Source: Umezawaea sp049997955 (GTDB lineage Bacteria > Actinomycetota > Actinomycetes > Mycobacteriales > Pseudonocardiaceae). Taken from it: 20,516 nucleotides of DNA. Made by a program: the position numbers and the translations under genes. This document shows, piece by piece, positions 1 through 7,969 of the stretch. The DNA lies in contig JAEBDY010000035.1 in assembly GCA_049997955.1 (NCBI GenBank), forward strand, positions 1 to 20,516, written 5' to 3'. Below the pieces are notes generated by a model, which made no database searches, was not told the origin of the DNA, and was given only the letters and a program-made list of their open reading frames with translations. The stretch's first letter is position 1; each line of letters opens with the position of its first letter.

Positions 1-414
1 CAACCATCACCGTCTACATTCGACACTCGACTACCGCACTCCACACGAAGTCCGTGTTGGTTATCGTCAAGGTCTCGCCCTCGTGGCATGAAATCCCGGT
101 GTCCGGTTCTCGGGGACAACCTCAAACGTCCGCGCGCGTGATCGCGTGGTGGGCGGTGTACTGCGCGTCGTCGAGGCACGCCGTTCCACAGAGGGCTCAT
201 GGGCTTCACGTTCACCAAGGTCATCATCGGTGATCTCGGCGCACAGTACGTGTTCTACGGCGACGTCTGGGCCTGAAAGCCGTGCATCGGCTGGCGAACG
301 GCGAGGGCGCGGAGAGCTACGAGCAGGTCGTCCTGCGCGGAGATGGCGAGGGGGCGTCGTTGGTGCTCGTCGCCTACTCGTCCCGCGAGGTGCCTGGTCC
401 GGGTGAGGTCGTGC
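1..414. other. no supportable gene; decayed flank
   Basis: I see no credible intact gene here. A 25-codon open stretch begins at an ATG at 199 and ends in TGA at 274-276, and overlapping frames run on towards the domain remnant that starts near 415. None carries a motif I recognise. The stretch probably represents the frameshifted upstream part of the carbohydrate-binding protein remnant that follows, or unrelated debris. Confidence 0.4.
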
Positions 415-648
415 TTCTCCAAGGTCATCCTGGTCACTTTCGACGGCTACCCGATCCGCGACTACGACCTCCAGGTGTGGAACGGCAGCTTCTGGGTCAC
501 GGTGTCGTCGATCAACGGCAACACCTCCCTCGCCGTCACCCACCAGTTCGCCCCGCAGACCGCGCGGCTGCTCAGGGTGTACGGCCGCAGCGGTCCGACC
601 ATCCAGCCGCAGTACGTGCGGGTCAACGAACTGGAGGTCTACTCCTAG
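415..648 (+). pseudogene. C-terminal remnant of an F5/8 type C (discoidin/CBM32) domain protein
   Basis: The frame ending in TAG at 646-648 encodes roughly 75 residues with the typical last half of an F5/8 type C domain. It contains GYPIRDYDLQVWNGSFWV, then a TGNT-like turn (INGNT), then LLRVYGRSG and the terminal RVNELEVYS, where the family usually ends. Such domains bind carbohydrate and sit at the C-terminus of secreted glycosidases in actinomycetes. Upstream of about position 415 the similarity stops and the frame becomes Arg/Ser-rich nonsense, with no start codon or signal peptide. I therefore read it as the 3' scrap of a secreted glycoside hydrolase gene whose 5' part was lost or frameshifted. 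The parent enzyme cannot be named. Confidence 0.6.
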
Positions 649-675
649 GCTGATCGTTCGGCCACCGCGGCCCGC

Positions 676-912
676 TCAGCCGACCAACCGGTCTTTAATG
701 GGAAGCCGGTGCGACAGTGCCGTAAGGAAGGCTCGATCGGCGGGGGAGAACCGTAGTTGAGTCCTGCCCAGTTGGAATTCCAGCACGGTGATCTGGTGCC
801 GTAGCACCACAATCTCCACGTCATTGTTCCGGTCGTTCATGGGCAGCAGACGCAGTAGGGCGAACGCGTTGGCCACGCTGAGGTAGGCCTGCAAAGCAGC
901 ATGGCTAATCAT
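676..912 (-). pseudogene. truncated IS3/IS481-type transposase, N-terminal part
   Basis: The reading begins near the Met codon at 912 and gives MISHAALQAYLSVANAF, then DVEIVVLRHQITVLEFQLG and RFSPADRAFLTALSHRLP. This is the characteristic N-terminal block of a large actinobacterial family of integrase-core transposases. The family is normally over 300 residues. Here the similarity breaks just after SHRLP, and a TGA follows within about six codons (676-678), so the DDE catalytic core is absent. The gene is a dead remnant. The ORF can be extended upstream to 1014, but those residues do not resemble the family. Confidence 0.7.
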
Positions 913-1217
913 CATGCTGTGCTCATCGGCAGCAGCGTGATCACGACTGCATCCGTGCATGGGTTTCGGCGGACCCTCTGTCACCTGCATGGATGAGGTT
1001 TTCGGCAGGCGCAACGTCGGTGTAGCAGTGATCTTGAGGAATCACATGAGGTACATCGCACTGCCCGACCGTGGTGCGTGGTTCGAACGCGCACTATTGC
1101 GGAGTTCTCTTGTTGTTGCGCCGAATGAGTGAAGTGATCGGTTGTTCCATCGCGGCCGGTTGTCGTGTCCCTATAGTCGCGAGGGCTGGTGTGCGGTGGT
1201 CGAGGAAAGTGGCGCGA

Positions 1218-3158
1218 GTGGCGGGCGACGATGCCGGTGGGCCGGGGCGGGCTGAGAAGGACAAAGGGGTCCAGCAGAATCTGTTCATCTTTGCGGGTGT
1301 TCTCGCCACGGTCGTGACCGTCATGGCCACAGTTCCGGTGCTAGGCGTGCCGCCAGCGGTGATCTGGGTGTTGCTCGGGACAGTGCTGCTGCTGTGCGCG
1401 TTGGCGTTCCTGTGGCCGCTCAAGCGCATCGAGTTCGACTGGCTGAAGTTGGCGCGGCGGTCGAAGGTTGCGGTGGTCGCCGTGGTGGTGGCGGTGGTCG
1501 CCGTCTTCGTTGTACAACCGGCCTGGCCCCACATGGTGATCTGGATCAGTGGGTGCGAACACCCCGTGGAAATCCGCGTGCTGACTTCACCGGACACGGT
1601 GAATGCGTTCCGGGAAGTCGCTGCCGATTACGAGAAGAGCACCGCGGAATCGGGCCACGGTTGTCGCGCGGTGAACATGTACGTGTTCTCCATGCCCGTG
1701 TCGAAAGTGGCGGTTGCGTTCGCGCAGGGTTGGGCGGATGTTCCCGAACCGCATCCTGACCTGTGGCTGGCGGGCTCCGCGTTGGAGCTGAGGTCGGTGC
1801 GCGAAGCGACTCGCGTCGAACTGGATGGTGACGGCGTGATCGCGTGGTCCCCGCTGGTTCTGGGGGTGCGGGCGGGTGCCGGGTATCCCGGCGAGCGGAT
1901 CGCGCCTTCGTGGCCGGAACTGCTCGAACGGGTTTCGGGCGCGGGCATCCCGGTGGTCCGACCCAACCCGACGGCGTCGGCGGAGGGCGAGGCGGCGTTG
2001 CTGGCGCTGTACCGCGCCGACGGTGACGCACTGATCAGCCAAGCCCACGCCGGGACGATGGAACGCCGCCATGCCAAGGACCTCGACGCTGGCGGCTACC
2101 CGGTGGAAGGAGACACAGACGCGTTGCTGCGCATTCAGACAGAAAGCGCTCGGGCCGCGGCCCAGGCCGGTCGGACCTCAGATGGACGGATCGCGGCCGC
2201 AGTGGTCACGTCCGAACAAGCGGTGGCGCGGTTCAACCAAGAGCTCGGCGGGCGGGCGGCCGCGAGTTGTGTGACCGACGGCAGCGCGACGGACTGCCTG
2301 CGCGCCTACTACCCCCGCACGACCCCGCGCCTGGAGTACCCCTTTGCTGCGGTGCACTGGAACGGCACAGTGGCGAACGACGCGACCCGTGAACCGGTCC
2401 GGGCGTTCAAGGCGTGGCTGGGCGGCGAGCCGGGACGGCAGGCGTTGAACAACGCCAAGCTGCGGCCGGTGGAAGGAGAGGTCGGCTCGCCGCTGAGCGA
2501 GGACAACGGCGTGCTGCCCAACCCGGCGCTGGCTCAGGCACCGCCAACGGCCACCGTCGCACAGCGCGACGATGCCCTCAAGCTGTACCGGGAGGCGCGG
2601 CGCAACGGGCGGGTGCTGGTCGCTGTGGACGGCTCCGGCTCGATGCAGGAAGGAGCCGTAGGCGGAGTGCGGCGCATCGACGTCGCACGAGAGGCGGTCA
2701 AGAGAGCGTTGGCCCACCTTGGCCCGGACGACGAGTACGGGCTGAGCGACTTCTCCGGGCAGGGCGTGCGCACGTTGCTACCCGTGGACGCCCACCCCGA
2801 TCCCGGTCCGATGAACTCCGCACTCGGTGCGGTCACGCCCGACGGCGGCACACCGCTGTACCGGATGATCACCGAAGGCGTGCGCGTGCTCGGCGGCGGA
2901 GACCCGAACGCGCTGCCGGCCGTCATCGTCCTCACCGACGGTGAGGACACCACCAGCGGTCTGACCGCCGAGCAGACGGCGAGCGCGGTCAAGGACGGCG
3001 GCGTGCGGGTGTACGTGATCACCATCGGGGAGGTGCGCTGTGACCAAGGTGGGCTGGTCGGACTGGCTCGCGGCACCGGTGGCTCGTGCTACGACTCCGA
3101 CGCGGTCACGGTCGGCGATGACCTGGCTGCACTGTTCAGACAGATGTGGGGGATGTGA
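1218..3158 (+). CDS. membrane-anchored substrate-binding plus VWA domain protein
   Basis: This protein of about 646 residues has three hydrophobic segments near the N-terminus (about residues 22-43, 48-68 and 83-100). A periplasmic-binding-protein-like region follows (about 110-430, opening with EIRVLTSPDTVNAFREVA), then a C-terminal von Willebrand factor A domain. The metal-ion-dependent adhesion site is complete: D471-G-S473-G-S475, T545 in DGGTPLY, and D574 in LTDGED. VWA domains bind partners through a divalent metal, and the binding-protein part suggests ligand capture outside the membrane. I chose GTG at 1218 because GAGGAAA lies at 1202-1208 about 9 nt upstream; the frame stays open to an ATG at 1071, which lacks a good RBS. 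It is followed after 4 nt by a second solute-binding protein, so the two form an operon. The physiological ligand is unknown. Confidence 0.85.
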   Translation: MAGDDAGGPGRAEKDKGVQQNLFIFAGVLATVVTVMATVPVLGVPPAVIWVLLGTVLLLCALAFLWPLKRIEFDWLKLARRSKVAVVAVVVAVVAVFVVQPAWPHMVIWISGCEHPVEIRVLTSPDTVNAFREVAADYEKSTAESGHGCRAVNMYVFSMPVSKVAVAFAQGWADVPEPHPDLWLAGSALELRSVREATRVELDGDGVIAWSPLVLGVRAGAGYPGERIAPSWPELLERVSGAGIPVVRPNPTASAEGEAALLALYRADGDALISQAHAGTMERRHAKDLDAGGYPVEGDTDALLRIQTESARAAAQAGRTSDGRIAAAVVTSEQAVARFNQELGGRAAASCVTDGSATDCLRAYYPRTTPRLEYPFAAVHWNGTVANDATREPVRAFKAWLGGEPGRQALNNAKLRPVEGEVGSPLSEDNGVLPNPALAQAPPTATVAQRDDALKLYREARRNGRVLVAVDGSGSMQEGAVGGVRRIDVAREAVKRALAHLGPDDEYGLSDFSGQGVRTLLPVDAHPDPGPMNSALGAVTPDGGTPLYRMITEGVRVLGGGDPNALPAVIVLTDGEDTTSGLTAEQTASAVKDGGVRVYVITIGEVRCDQGGLVGLARGTGGSCYDSDAVTVGDDLAALFRQMWGM

Positions 3159-3162
3159 CGAC

Positions 3163-4485
3163 ATGGCGTCGTGGTGGCGAACGGGTGGTCGATGGTTCGC
3201 GCTCGGGGCGGTGGCAGGGGTCGTGGTGACCGCCGCGGTCGCGGTCGTCGTCACCGGCACGACCTCGCCACCCGGGGACCTGGAGAAGGGTGAACTGCTC
3301 ATCCTCAGTGGCCGCGACCAGAGCCGCACCGGAGAGCGGGAATTGCTGCTGCAGCAATGGAACGGCATGCACCCCGAGAGCCCTGCCCGGATCGAAACGC
3401 TGTCGGACGAGGCCGACAAGCAGCGCGCCGAGATGGTCGCGCGGGCACAGTCCGGGCGAGGAGCCGTGGACGTGTTCAACCTCGACGTCACATGGACTGC
3501 GGAGTTCGCCGAGGCCGGGTACATCCAGGAATTGTCCGATGTGGACACAAGTGGTTTCCTCGTCAAGCCGCTCGCGGGCTGCCGCTACCAGAAAAAGTTG
3601 TGGGCGCTGCCGTTCAACTCCGATACGGGGTTGTTGTTCCACAACAACGAACTCGTGCCGGAACCGCCGACGTCACTGTCGCAGCTGAAGACGGTGGCGG
3701 AAGACGTGCTGGCAGCCGACGGTTCGGTGGCCAACGGGTCGACGGTTGGCGGGGCCGGGAGATTCATCGGTGCGTACGCCGGTCAATTCGCGCCGGGACA
3801 CGAGAGTTTCACGATCAACGCCATGGAGGTCATGTGGGCCATGGACGGCGCGCTGATCGACGAGGACGCACGGCTCACCGACGACTGGACGGCGGCGTCC
3901 AAGGCCGTGAAGTGGTTGTCCGACGCCCTGACCCCGTCCGCGCCGGGCGCGCAGTCGGTCGTCGCGCAGGAGTCGCGCACGTTCGACGAGACCGCGACCA
4001 ACCAGGCGTTTCGTGAGGGCAAGGTGCCGATGATGCGGGCATGGCCGGTGGTGTACCGGGATTTGGCGGATACGCCCGACTCGCCTGGGGTCAAGCGGCA
4101 GCCGTTCTCGGTGGCACGGTTGCCTGGGCCGAGTGCTCTGGGGGGCCAGAACCTTGCGGTGGCGGCGAATACGGACCAATCGCGTGCGGCTCGGGCGTTG
4201 ATCGAGTTCCTGACCAGCCCGAGGAGCCAGCAGTTGCTGTTCGAGCGGGGTGGGTTCGCGGCCACGCGGGAGATTGTGTACGGCGACGGCGTGCTCACAG
4301 GCAAGTACCCGTACGCGAAGGTTTTGAAAAAGGCCATTGAGGACGCGAAGCTCAGGCCGGTTACACCCAACTATTACCGGGTTAGTGCGGTGTTTCGGGA
4401 TGGGATTGATCAGGCATTGCGGAACGGCGGAGTGCTGCCGGAAGACTTGCGGCAGCGGTTGGAGGACGCACTGGCGGGCAAATGA
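3163..4485 (+). CDS. membrane-anchored extracellular solute-binding protein
   Basis: This 440-residue protein has one N-terminal hydrophobic segment (about residues 10-31) after WWRTGGR, then a family 1-like extracellular solute-binding fold. Recognisable parts are the opening strand ELLILSGRD, the AQSGRGAVDVFNLDVTWTAEFAEAGYI block, WALPFNSDTGLLFHNN, and a late ALIEFLTSPRSQQLLFERGGF segment, all typical of MalE/UgpB-like proteins. No lipobox Cys follows the hydrophobic segment, so an uncleaved anchor is more likely than a lipoprotein. The start ATG at 3163 has GGGGGA at 3148-3153 and lies 4 nt after the VWA gene. No ABC permease or ATPase gene is nearby, so it may sense ligand with its VWA partner rather than feed a transporter; that is inference. 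Confidence 0.85.
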   Translation: MASWWRTGGRWFALGAVAGVVVTAAVAVVVTGTTSPPGDLEKGELLILSGRDQSRTGERELLLQQWNGMHPESPARIETLSDEADKQRAEMVARAQSGRGAVDVFNLDVTWTAEFAEAGYIQELSDVDTSGFLVKPLAGCRYQKKLWALPFNSDTGLLFHNNELVPEPPTSLSQLKTVAEDVLAADGSVANGSTVGGAGRFIGAYAGQFAPGHESFTINAMEVMWAMDGALIDEDARLTDDWTAASKAVKWLSDALTPSAPGAQSVVAQESRTFDETATNQAFREGKVPMMRAWPVVYRDLADTPDSPGVKRQPFSVARLPGPSALGGQNLAVAANTDQSRAARALIEFLTSPRSQQLLFERGGFAATREIVYGDGVLTGKYPYAKVLKKAIEDAKLRPVTPNYYRVSAVFRDGIDQALRNGGVLPEDLRQRLEDALAGK

Positions 4486-4682
4486 CGTGCGGACTTGGGT
4501 CGCGCCTGGTTGTCGTGCGCGGGCTGGCGGTGGTGGCCACCACGCGCGCTGTCCTGCGAGCGCTGGTGACCAACGGCGTGGACACGCTGCTGACTCTGTA
4601 CGCGACGGTGGACGAGGCAGTGGACGGAGCGACTCCGACACCCTCGCCTGCCGCGCGGTCTACGCCACCCGAACCGACATAG
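4482..4682 (+). CDS. small hypothetical protein coupled to the solute-binding gene
   Basis: A 66-codon frame starts at an ATG that overlaps the preceding stop as ATGA (4482-4485), the usual sign of translational coupling. The protein has a mildly hydrophobic first half (LVVVRGLAVVATTRAVLRALV) and a Pro/Thr-rich acidic tail ending PPEPT. I do not recognise a family. It could be a genuine third gene of the binding-protein operon, or a truncated one, since IS debris begins about 130 nt later. Only the coupling and reasonable codon use support it. Confidence 0.45.
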   Translation: MTCGLGSRLVVVRGLAVVATTRAVLRALVTNGVDTLLTLYATVDEAVDGATPTPSPAARSTPPEPT

Positions 4683-4809
4683 ACGATCAACGGTGTAATC
4701 GGCGGCGTGCCGGGTAGGTGAGCCCTGTGACAAGCGATGCGGTCGGAACAACTTGATCCGCGCTGCCGTGCAGACCATCAGACGCAGCAGTACCGAGGTC
4801 CGCCGCCGC

Positions 4810-5089
4810 CACCACCGCCACCGCCACCAAGGCACCGGACCTGCTCGGACGAGACTTCACCGCGCAAACACCCAACACCCGCTACGTCGGCGAAATCACC
4901 ACCTGCCCATCGCCGACGGCACCTTCGCCTATCTCGCCACCGTGATGGACCTGTGCTCACGCCGCCTGGTCGGCTGGACCATCGCCGAAGACATGCGCAC
5001 CGACCTTGGTCCTCGACGCCCTGGCAGCCGCGCAGCGCACACGGGCCGCCTGGTCGGGGCGGTGTTCCACAGCGACCACGGGTCCCAAG
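4810..5089 (+). pseudogene. IS3-family transposase (OrfB) remnant, frameshifted
   Basis: Pieces of an IS3-type DDE integrase core appear in succession but in different frames. First is KAPDLLGRDFTAQTPNTRYV (about 4832-4891), then LPIADGTFAYLATVMDLC followed by SRRLVGWTIAEDMRTDL (about 4908-5012), then GAVFHSDHGSQ (about 5057-5089). At least two frameshifts separate them. The first two catalytic Asp regions (DFT...V, VFHSDHG) are recognisable, but the last third with the catalytic Glu is missing. The similarity stops abruptly at HSDHGSQ, where IS30-like sequence takes over, which suggests a nested insertion or recombination. Confidence 0.75.
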
Positions 5090-5345
5090 GCGGATTCAAC
5101 TGGTCGTCGCAACACCCTGGCTGAGAGGTGGAGCGATGGCATACGGGCCGAGACAGAAGCAGGTTGGTGAGTACCGGGGGCAGATCCCGTCACCGGGTCG
5201 GCCGACGGTCGCCTGGCGCGAGGACCGCGTCAGGTTCTGGGCCTCGATCGCCACCGGTGTCCTGACCGACGAGGCATCGGAGGCGGCCGGGGTGTCGGCA
5301 CCGGTGGGCTACCGGTGGTTCCGTCACGCTGGCGGAGTGAACCCG
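5090..5345 (+). pseudogene. IS30-family transposase remnant, N-terminal part
   Basis: From the ATG at 5136 the frame gives MAYGPRQKQVGEYRGQI, then WREDRVRFWASIATGVLTDE and APVGYRWFRHAGGVNPPQSH. This is the recognisable N-terminal region of an actinobacterial IS30-like transposase family. A GGFNWSSQHPG-like lead-in that usually precedes this start lies at about 5090-5125. After NPPQSHPLTG the expected GRYLSFAEREEIA helix-turn-helix block is absent, and the frame runs into unrelated sequence. The element is a 5' fragment without its catalytic DDE core, abutting the IS3 remnant. Confidence 0.65.
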
Positions 5346-5476
5346 CCACAATCGCATCCGCTCACCGGTATAGCGCGCTTGAGCAACGTGATCAGCGGCA
5401 CGACAGCGCATCGAACTGCTGCGTGCGTTTCGCGGAAGAGCCGCCGTCCCTCCTGCCGGCGATCAGGCGGCGGACG

Positions 5477-6142
5477 TCAGGTCGTGGCGGCCGGGGTGAC
5501 GAGACCGGTTTCATAGGCCAGGACGACGAGTTGGGCTCGGTCGCGGGCCCGGAGTTTGGTCATCGCGCGGCTGACGTGGGTCTTGGCGGTGGCGGCGCTG
5601 ATGACCATGGTGGTGGCGATCTCGTCGTTGGACATGCCCTTTGCGACGAGAGAGACGACCTCTCGTTCCCGATTGGTGAGGATGTCCAGTACGGCGGTGC
5701 GGGTGTGATGAGGCGGTCGGGAGACGTACTGGCTGATGAGTTTGCGGGTGATGGCTGGCGCGAGCAGGGCGTCTCCGCGGGCGGCGACGCGGATGCCGTG
5801 CAAGAGGTCGGCGGGTTCGGTGTCCTTGACCAGGAACCCGGCGGCGCCTGCGCGCAATGCCGTGTAGACGTGCTCGTCGAGGCCGTAGTTGGTCAGGATG
5901 ACGACGTGTACGCCAGCCAGGGCCGGGTCGGCGGTGATCCGGCGGGTGGCCTGGATACCGTCGAGAACAGGCATCTGGATGTCGACGAGTGCCACGTCAG
6001 GCAGGTGCCGAGAGGCGAGCGCGACTGCCTGCTCACCGTCACCGCCTTCGGCGACCACGGTGAGGTCGTCCTCGGCGTCGATGAGGGCGCGGAACCCGGC
6101 CCGCATGAGGGCGTGGTCGTCGACGAGCAGCACAGAGATCAT
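5477..6142 (-). CDS. NarL/LuxR-family two-component response regulator
   Basis: This 221-residue regulator has an N-terminal receiver (VLLVDDHALMR, phosphoacceptor D54 in LVDIQMP, the switch Thr in VILTNYG, Lys in FLVKD). Its C-terminal LuxR-type helix-turn-helix spans about residues 152-215 (LTNREREVVSLVAKGMSNDEIA, with TAKTHVSRAMTKL as the recognition part). It should bind DNA as a dimer after phosphorylation by the kinase encoded just upstream. Its ATG at 6140-6142 overlaps the kinase stop as ATGA, so translation is coupled. All key residues are present and length is normal for the family. The likely regulon includes the divergent DUF1772/hydrolase operon, which is inference from position. 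Confidence 0.93.
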   Translation of the reverse strand: MISVLLVDDHALMRAGFRALIDAEDDLTVVAEGGDGEQAVALASRHLPDVALVDIQMPVLDGIQATRRITADPALAGVHVVILTNYGLDEHVYTALRAGAAGFLVKDTEPADLLHGIRVAARGDALLAPAITRKLISQYVSRPPHHTRTAVLDILTNREREVVSLVAKGMSNDEIATTMVISAATAKTHVSRAMTKLRARDRAQLVVLAYETGLVTPAATT

Positions 6143-7302
6143 GAGGACGGCTCCAGCAGTGGCGGCGCTTCCAGGGGCAGGGTCGCACGGACGCTGAACC
6201 CGCCGCTGTCGCGGTGGCCGGTATGCAGCGTCCCGCCGACAACGGCGACCCGCTCGCGCATGCCGATCAAGCCCACACCGGGCGTGGCGGCCGTCCCGCC
6301 GGTGCCGAGCCCGTCGTCGTCGACGTGGACGGTCAGCGCGTCGCGACCGTACTCGAGCCGGATCGTGGCGGTCGCCGGGCCGGCGTGGCGGGTCACGTTG
6401 GTGAGGGCTTCCTGCACGACGCGGTATGCGGCGCGCTGGACCGGGATCGGAAGGGCGCACGGGGGGCCGGTGACGGTCACGGTGACCGGGACACCGGCCT
6501 TGCGGGCGGCCTCGACGAGCCTGTCGAGCCCGTCGAGACCCTCGCTGGCCGGGGTGTCGTCGGTGCGCAACACCTCCAGCGTCGCTCTCAGCTCGTCCAT
6601 CGCGTCCCGGCTGGCCTGCTCGATGGCGAGCAGCGCCTCAGGGACCCGCTCGCCGCGTTTGCGGGCGAGGTGGACGGCGACTCCTGCGCGCACCTTGATG
6701 AGCGAGATGCTGTGGGTGAGCGAGTCGTGCAGGTCGCGGGCGATGCGCAGCCGTTCCTCGCCTGCTCGGCGGCGAGCGGTCTCCTCCCGCGAGTGTTCGG
6801 CGTCGAGTGCCCGCTGTTCGAGGTTGGCGAGGTTTACGGCCCGCTGGCGGGACAGCTCCCCAGCCACGCACGCGGCGACCATCCAGCCGACGAGCAGCAG
6901 CCAGCGCTGGAAGACCTCCTGCGGCTGCTCTCCGGTGCCGACCAGTTCGCCGGTGATCCCGCCGACCAGGATGAGACCGACGGCCACCCCGGCCGGCCAT
7001 CGATGCCGGTTCCCGACTGCCGTGTGGAGGGCGACCATCACCGTCAGGGCCGGTGCCACCCCGGGATAGCCGCGCAGCTGGTAAGCGAGCAGGCACACGG
7101 TCGCCAGGCCGAGCACGACCAGGGGCAGCCGGTGCCGGACGGCGGTCATCATCGCCGGAACCACCAGCAGGAACGAGCTGACCAGGTCGAGCCGGATGCG
7201 TCCGGGCGGCGCGGTCACCGCGCTGACGACGACCAGCACGGTCAGGCCGAGCGCCACGGCCAGTGGCCACCACGGCTGGCTACCACGCTCACCGTCATCC
7301 AT
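6139..7302 (-). CDS. HisKA_3 sensor histidine kinase
   Basis: This 387-residue kinase is the partner of the downstream response regulator. About five hydrophobic segments occupy residues 12-150, giving a membrane sensor with little extracytoplasmic domain. The HisKA_3 dimerisation box follows, with the phospho-accepting H192 in RIARDLHDSLTHS, then an HATPase_c domain with QEALTNVTRHA (N box), DDDGLGTGG and GVGLIGMRERV (G boxes). I chose the ATG at 7302; the frame remains open to 7503, but that extension is Arg/Thr-rich and would cross the inverted repeat. The gene diverges from the DUF1772 gene. The signal cannot be predicted; kinases of this type often respond to envelope or drug stress. Confidence 0.92.
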   Translation of the reverse strand: MDDGERGSQPWWPLAVALGLTVLVVVSAVTAPPGRIRLDLVSSFLLVVPAMMTAVRHRLPLVVLGLATVCLLAYQLRGYPGVAPALTVMVALHTAVGNRHRWPAGVAVGLILVGGITGELVGTGEQPQEVFQRWLLLVGWMVAACVAGELSRQRAVNLANLEQRALDAEHSREETARRRAGEERLRIARDLHDSLTHSISLIKVRAGVAVHLARKRGERVPEALLAIEQASRDAMDELRATLEVLRTDDTPASEGLDGLDRLVEAARKAGVPVTVTVTGPPCALPIPVQRAAYRVVQEALTNVTRHAGPATATIRLEYGRDALTVHVDDDGLGTGGTAATPGVGLIGMRERVAVVGGTLHTGHRDSGGFSVRATLPLEAPPLLEPSS

Positions 7303-7456
7303 GCCCACCACGGTAGAGGCTCTGTCGCTCCTGGACGTCCGCCTGCGGACCGAGGTGCCGAGTACCGCCGTGGTCGTAGTCCGCCGTGGACTACGACCAC
7401 GGCGGTAGTGGCGGAAGCCATCCTCGGCCGGATGACGACGACCACCGCCGAACGGC
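7303..7456. promoter_or_regulatory. divergent promoter region between kinase and DUF1772 genes
   Basis: This 154-bp non-coding stretch must carry the promoters for both the two-component operon (minus) and the DUF1772 operon (plus). It contains the perfect 20-bp inverted repeat listed separately, plus a smaller dyad GTCCGC-N2-GCGGAC at 7337-7350. I could not pick convincing -35/-10 boxes by eye. The arrangement suggests that the response regulator acts here. Confidence 0.5.
7363..7407. repeat. perfect 20-bp inverted repeat with 5-nt loop
   Basis: The left arm TACCGCCGTGGTCGTAGTCC (7363-7382) is followed by a 5-nt spacer (7383-7387) and its exact reverse complement at 7388-7407. Each arm is itself a partial dyad (TAC...GTA). 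There is no T-tract, and the repeat lies between divergent start codons, so it is not an ordinary terminator. It could be a regulator-binding site or a 5' leader hairpin in one of the two transcripts. Confidence 0.85.
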
Positions 7457-7969
7457 ATGGTTTCCGGCATGTCCGCACCCCGCACCGCCGTCCACACGCT
7501 CACGTTGCTGTCGACCGGCCTGCTCGCCGGCGCACTCTGCTACGGCGCCGTGAACTTAGTGCCCACGTTCAACGCCGTGCCCCTCGACGTCCGCCTGACC
7601 TTCCACACCGCATTGATGCGGATGAACGGCCCGGTCATCCAGACGGTGATGGCCTGCGCCGCGGTCGGCTCGGTGACCTGCGCCGTCCTGGAACGCGGGC
7701 GATCGCGCCTGCTCGCCGCCGGATCCGGCGGCCTGGTGCTGGTGGCCTTCCTGGTGACCCGGTTCGGCAACGTCCCCATCAACGCCAGGATCAAGACCTG
7801 GGCGGCCACCTCGGCACCACCCGACCACCCGGCCGTGCTGCGGCAGTGGGAGATGTTCAACGACATCCGCACCGCCGCCGCGGTGACCGCGTTCATCCTC
7901 GCGCTGATCGCCGCCGACCACGTCCGCACGGTCCGCCGCACCGAAAAATCGGTTCCATGCAAAGGATGA
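7457..7969 (+). CDS. DUF1772-family integral membrane protein
   Basis: This protein of about 170 residues (start 7457, or ATG 7469 four codons later; neither has a strong RBS) has four predicted membrane segments. It carries the family signature FGNVPINARIKTW, followed by WEMFNDIRTAAAVTAFILALI. DUF1772 proteins include anthrone oxygenase-like enzymes of polyketide tailoring, but many bacterial members have no known function. The gene diverges from a two-component system. Its stop overlaps a small downstream ORF as ATGA (7966-7969), which in turn couples to a membrane-anchored hydrolase, forming an operon. Function beyond membrane location is uncertain. Confidence 0.85.
   Translation: MVSGMSAPRTAVHTLTLLSTGLLAGALCYGAVNLVPTFNAVPLDVRLTFHTALMRMNGPVIQTVMACAAVGSVTCAVLERGRSRLLAAGSGGLVLVAFLVTRFGNVPINARIKTWAATSAPPDHPAVLRQWEMFNDIRTAAAVTAFILALIAADHVRTVRRTEKSVPCKG

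Noticed and set aside
4798..4835. Run of CCGCCGCCACCACC-like triplets as a functional repeat
   Set aside because: It reads as the Ala/Thr-rich segment just before the IS3 core (AATTATATKAP), not as a separate repeat.
5127..5140. 14-nt GGTGGAGCGATGGC repeated at 10573-10586
   Set aside because: It could mark a second IS30-like end, but one 14-mer match in 20 kb of GC-rich DNA is near chance, and no further similarity follows.
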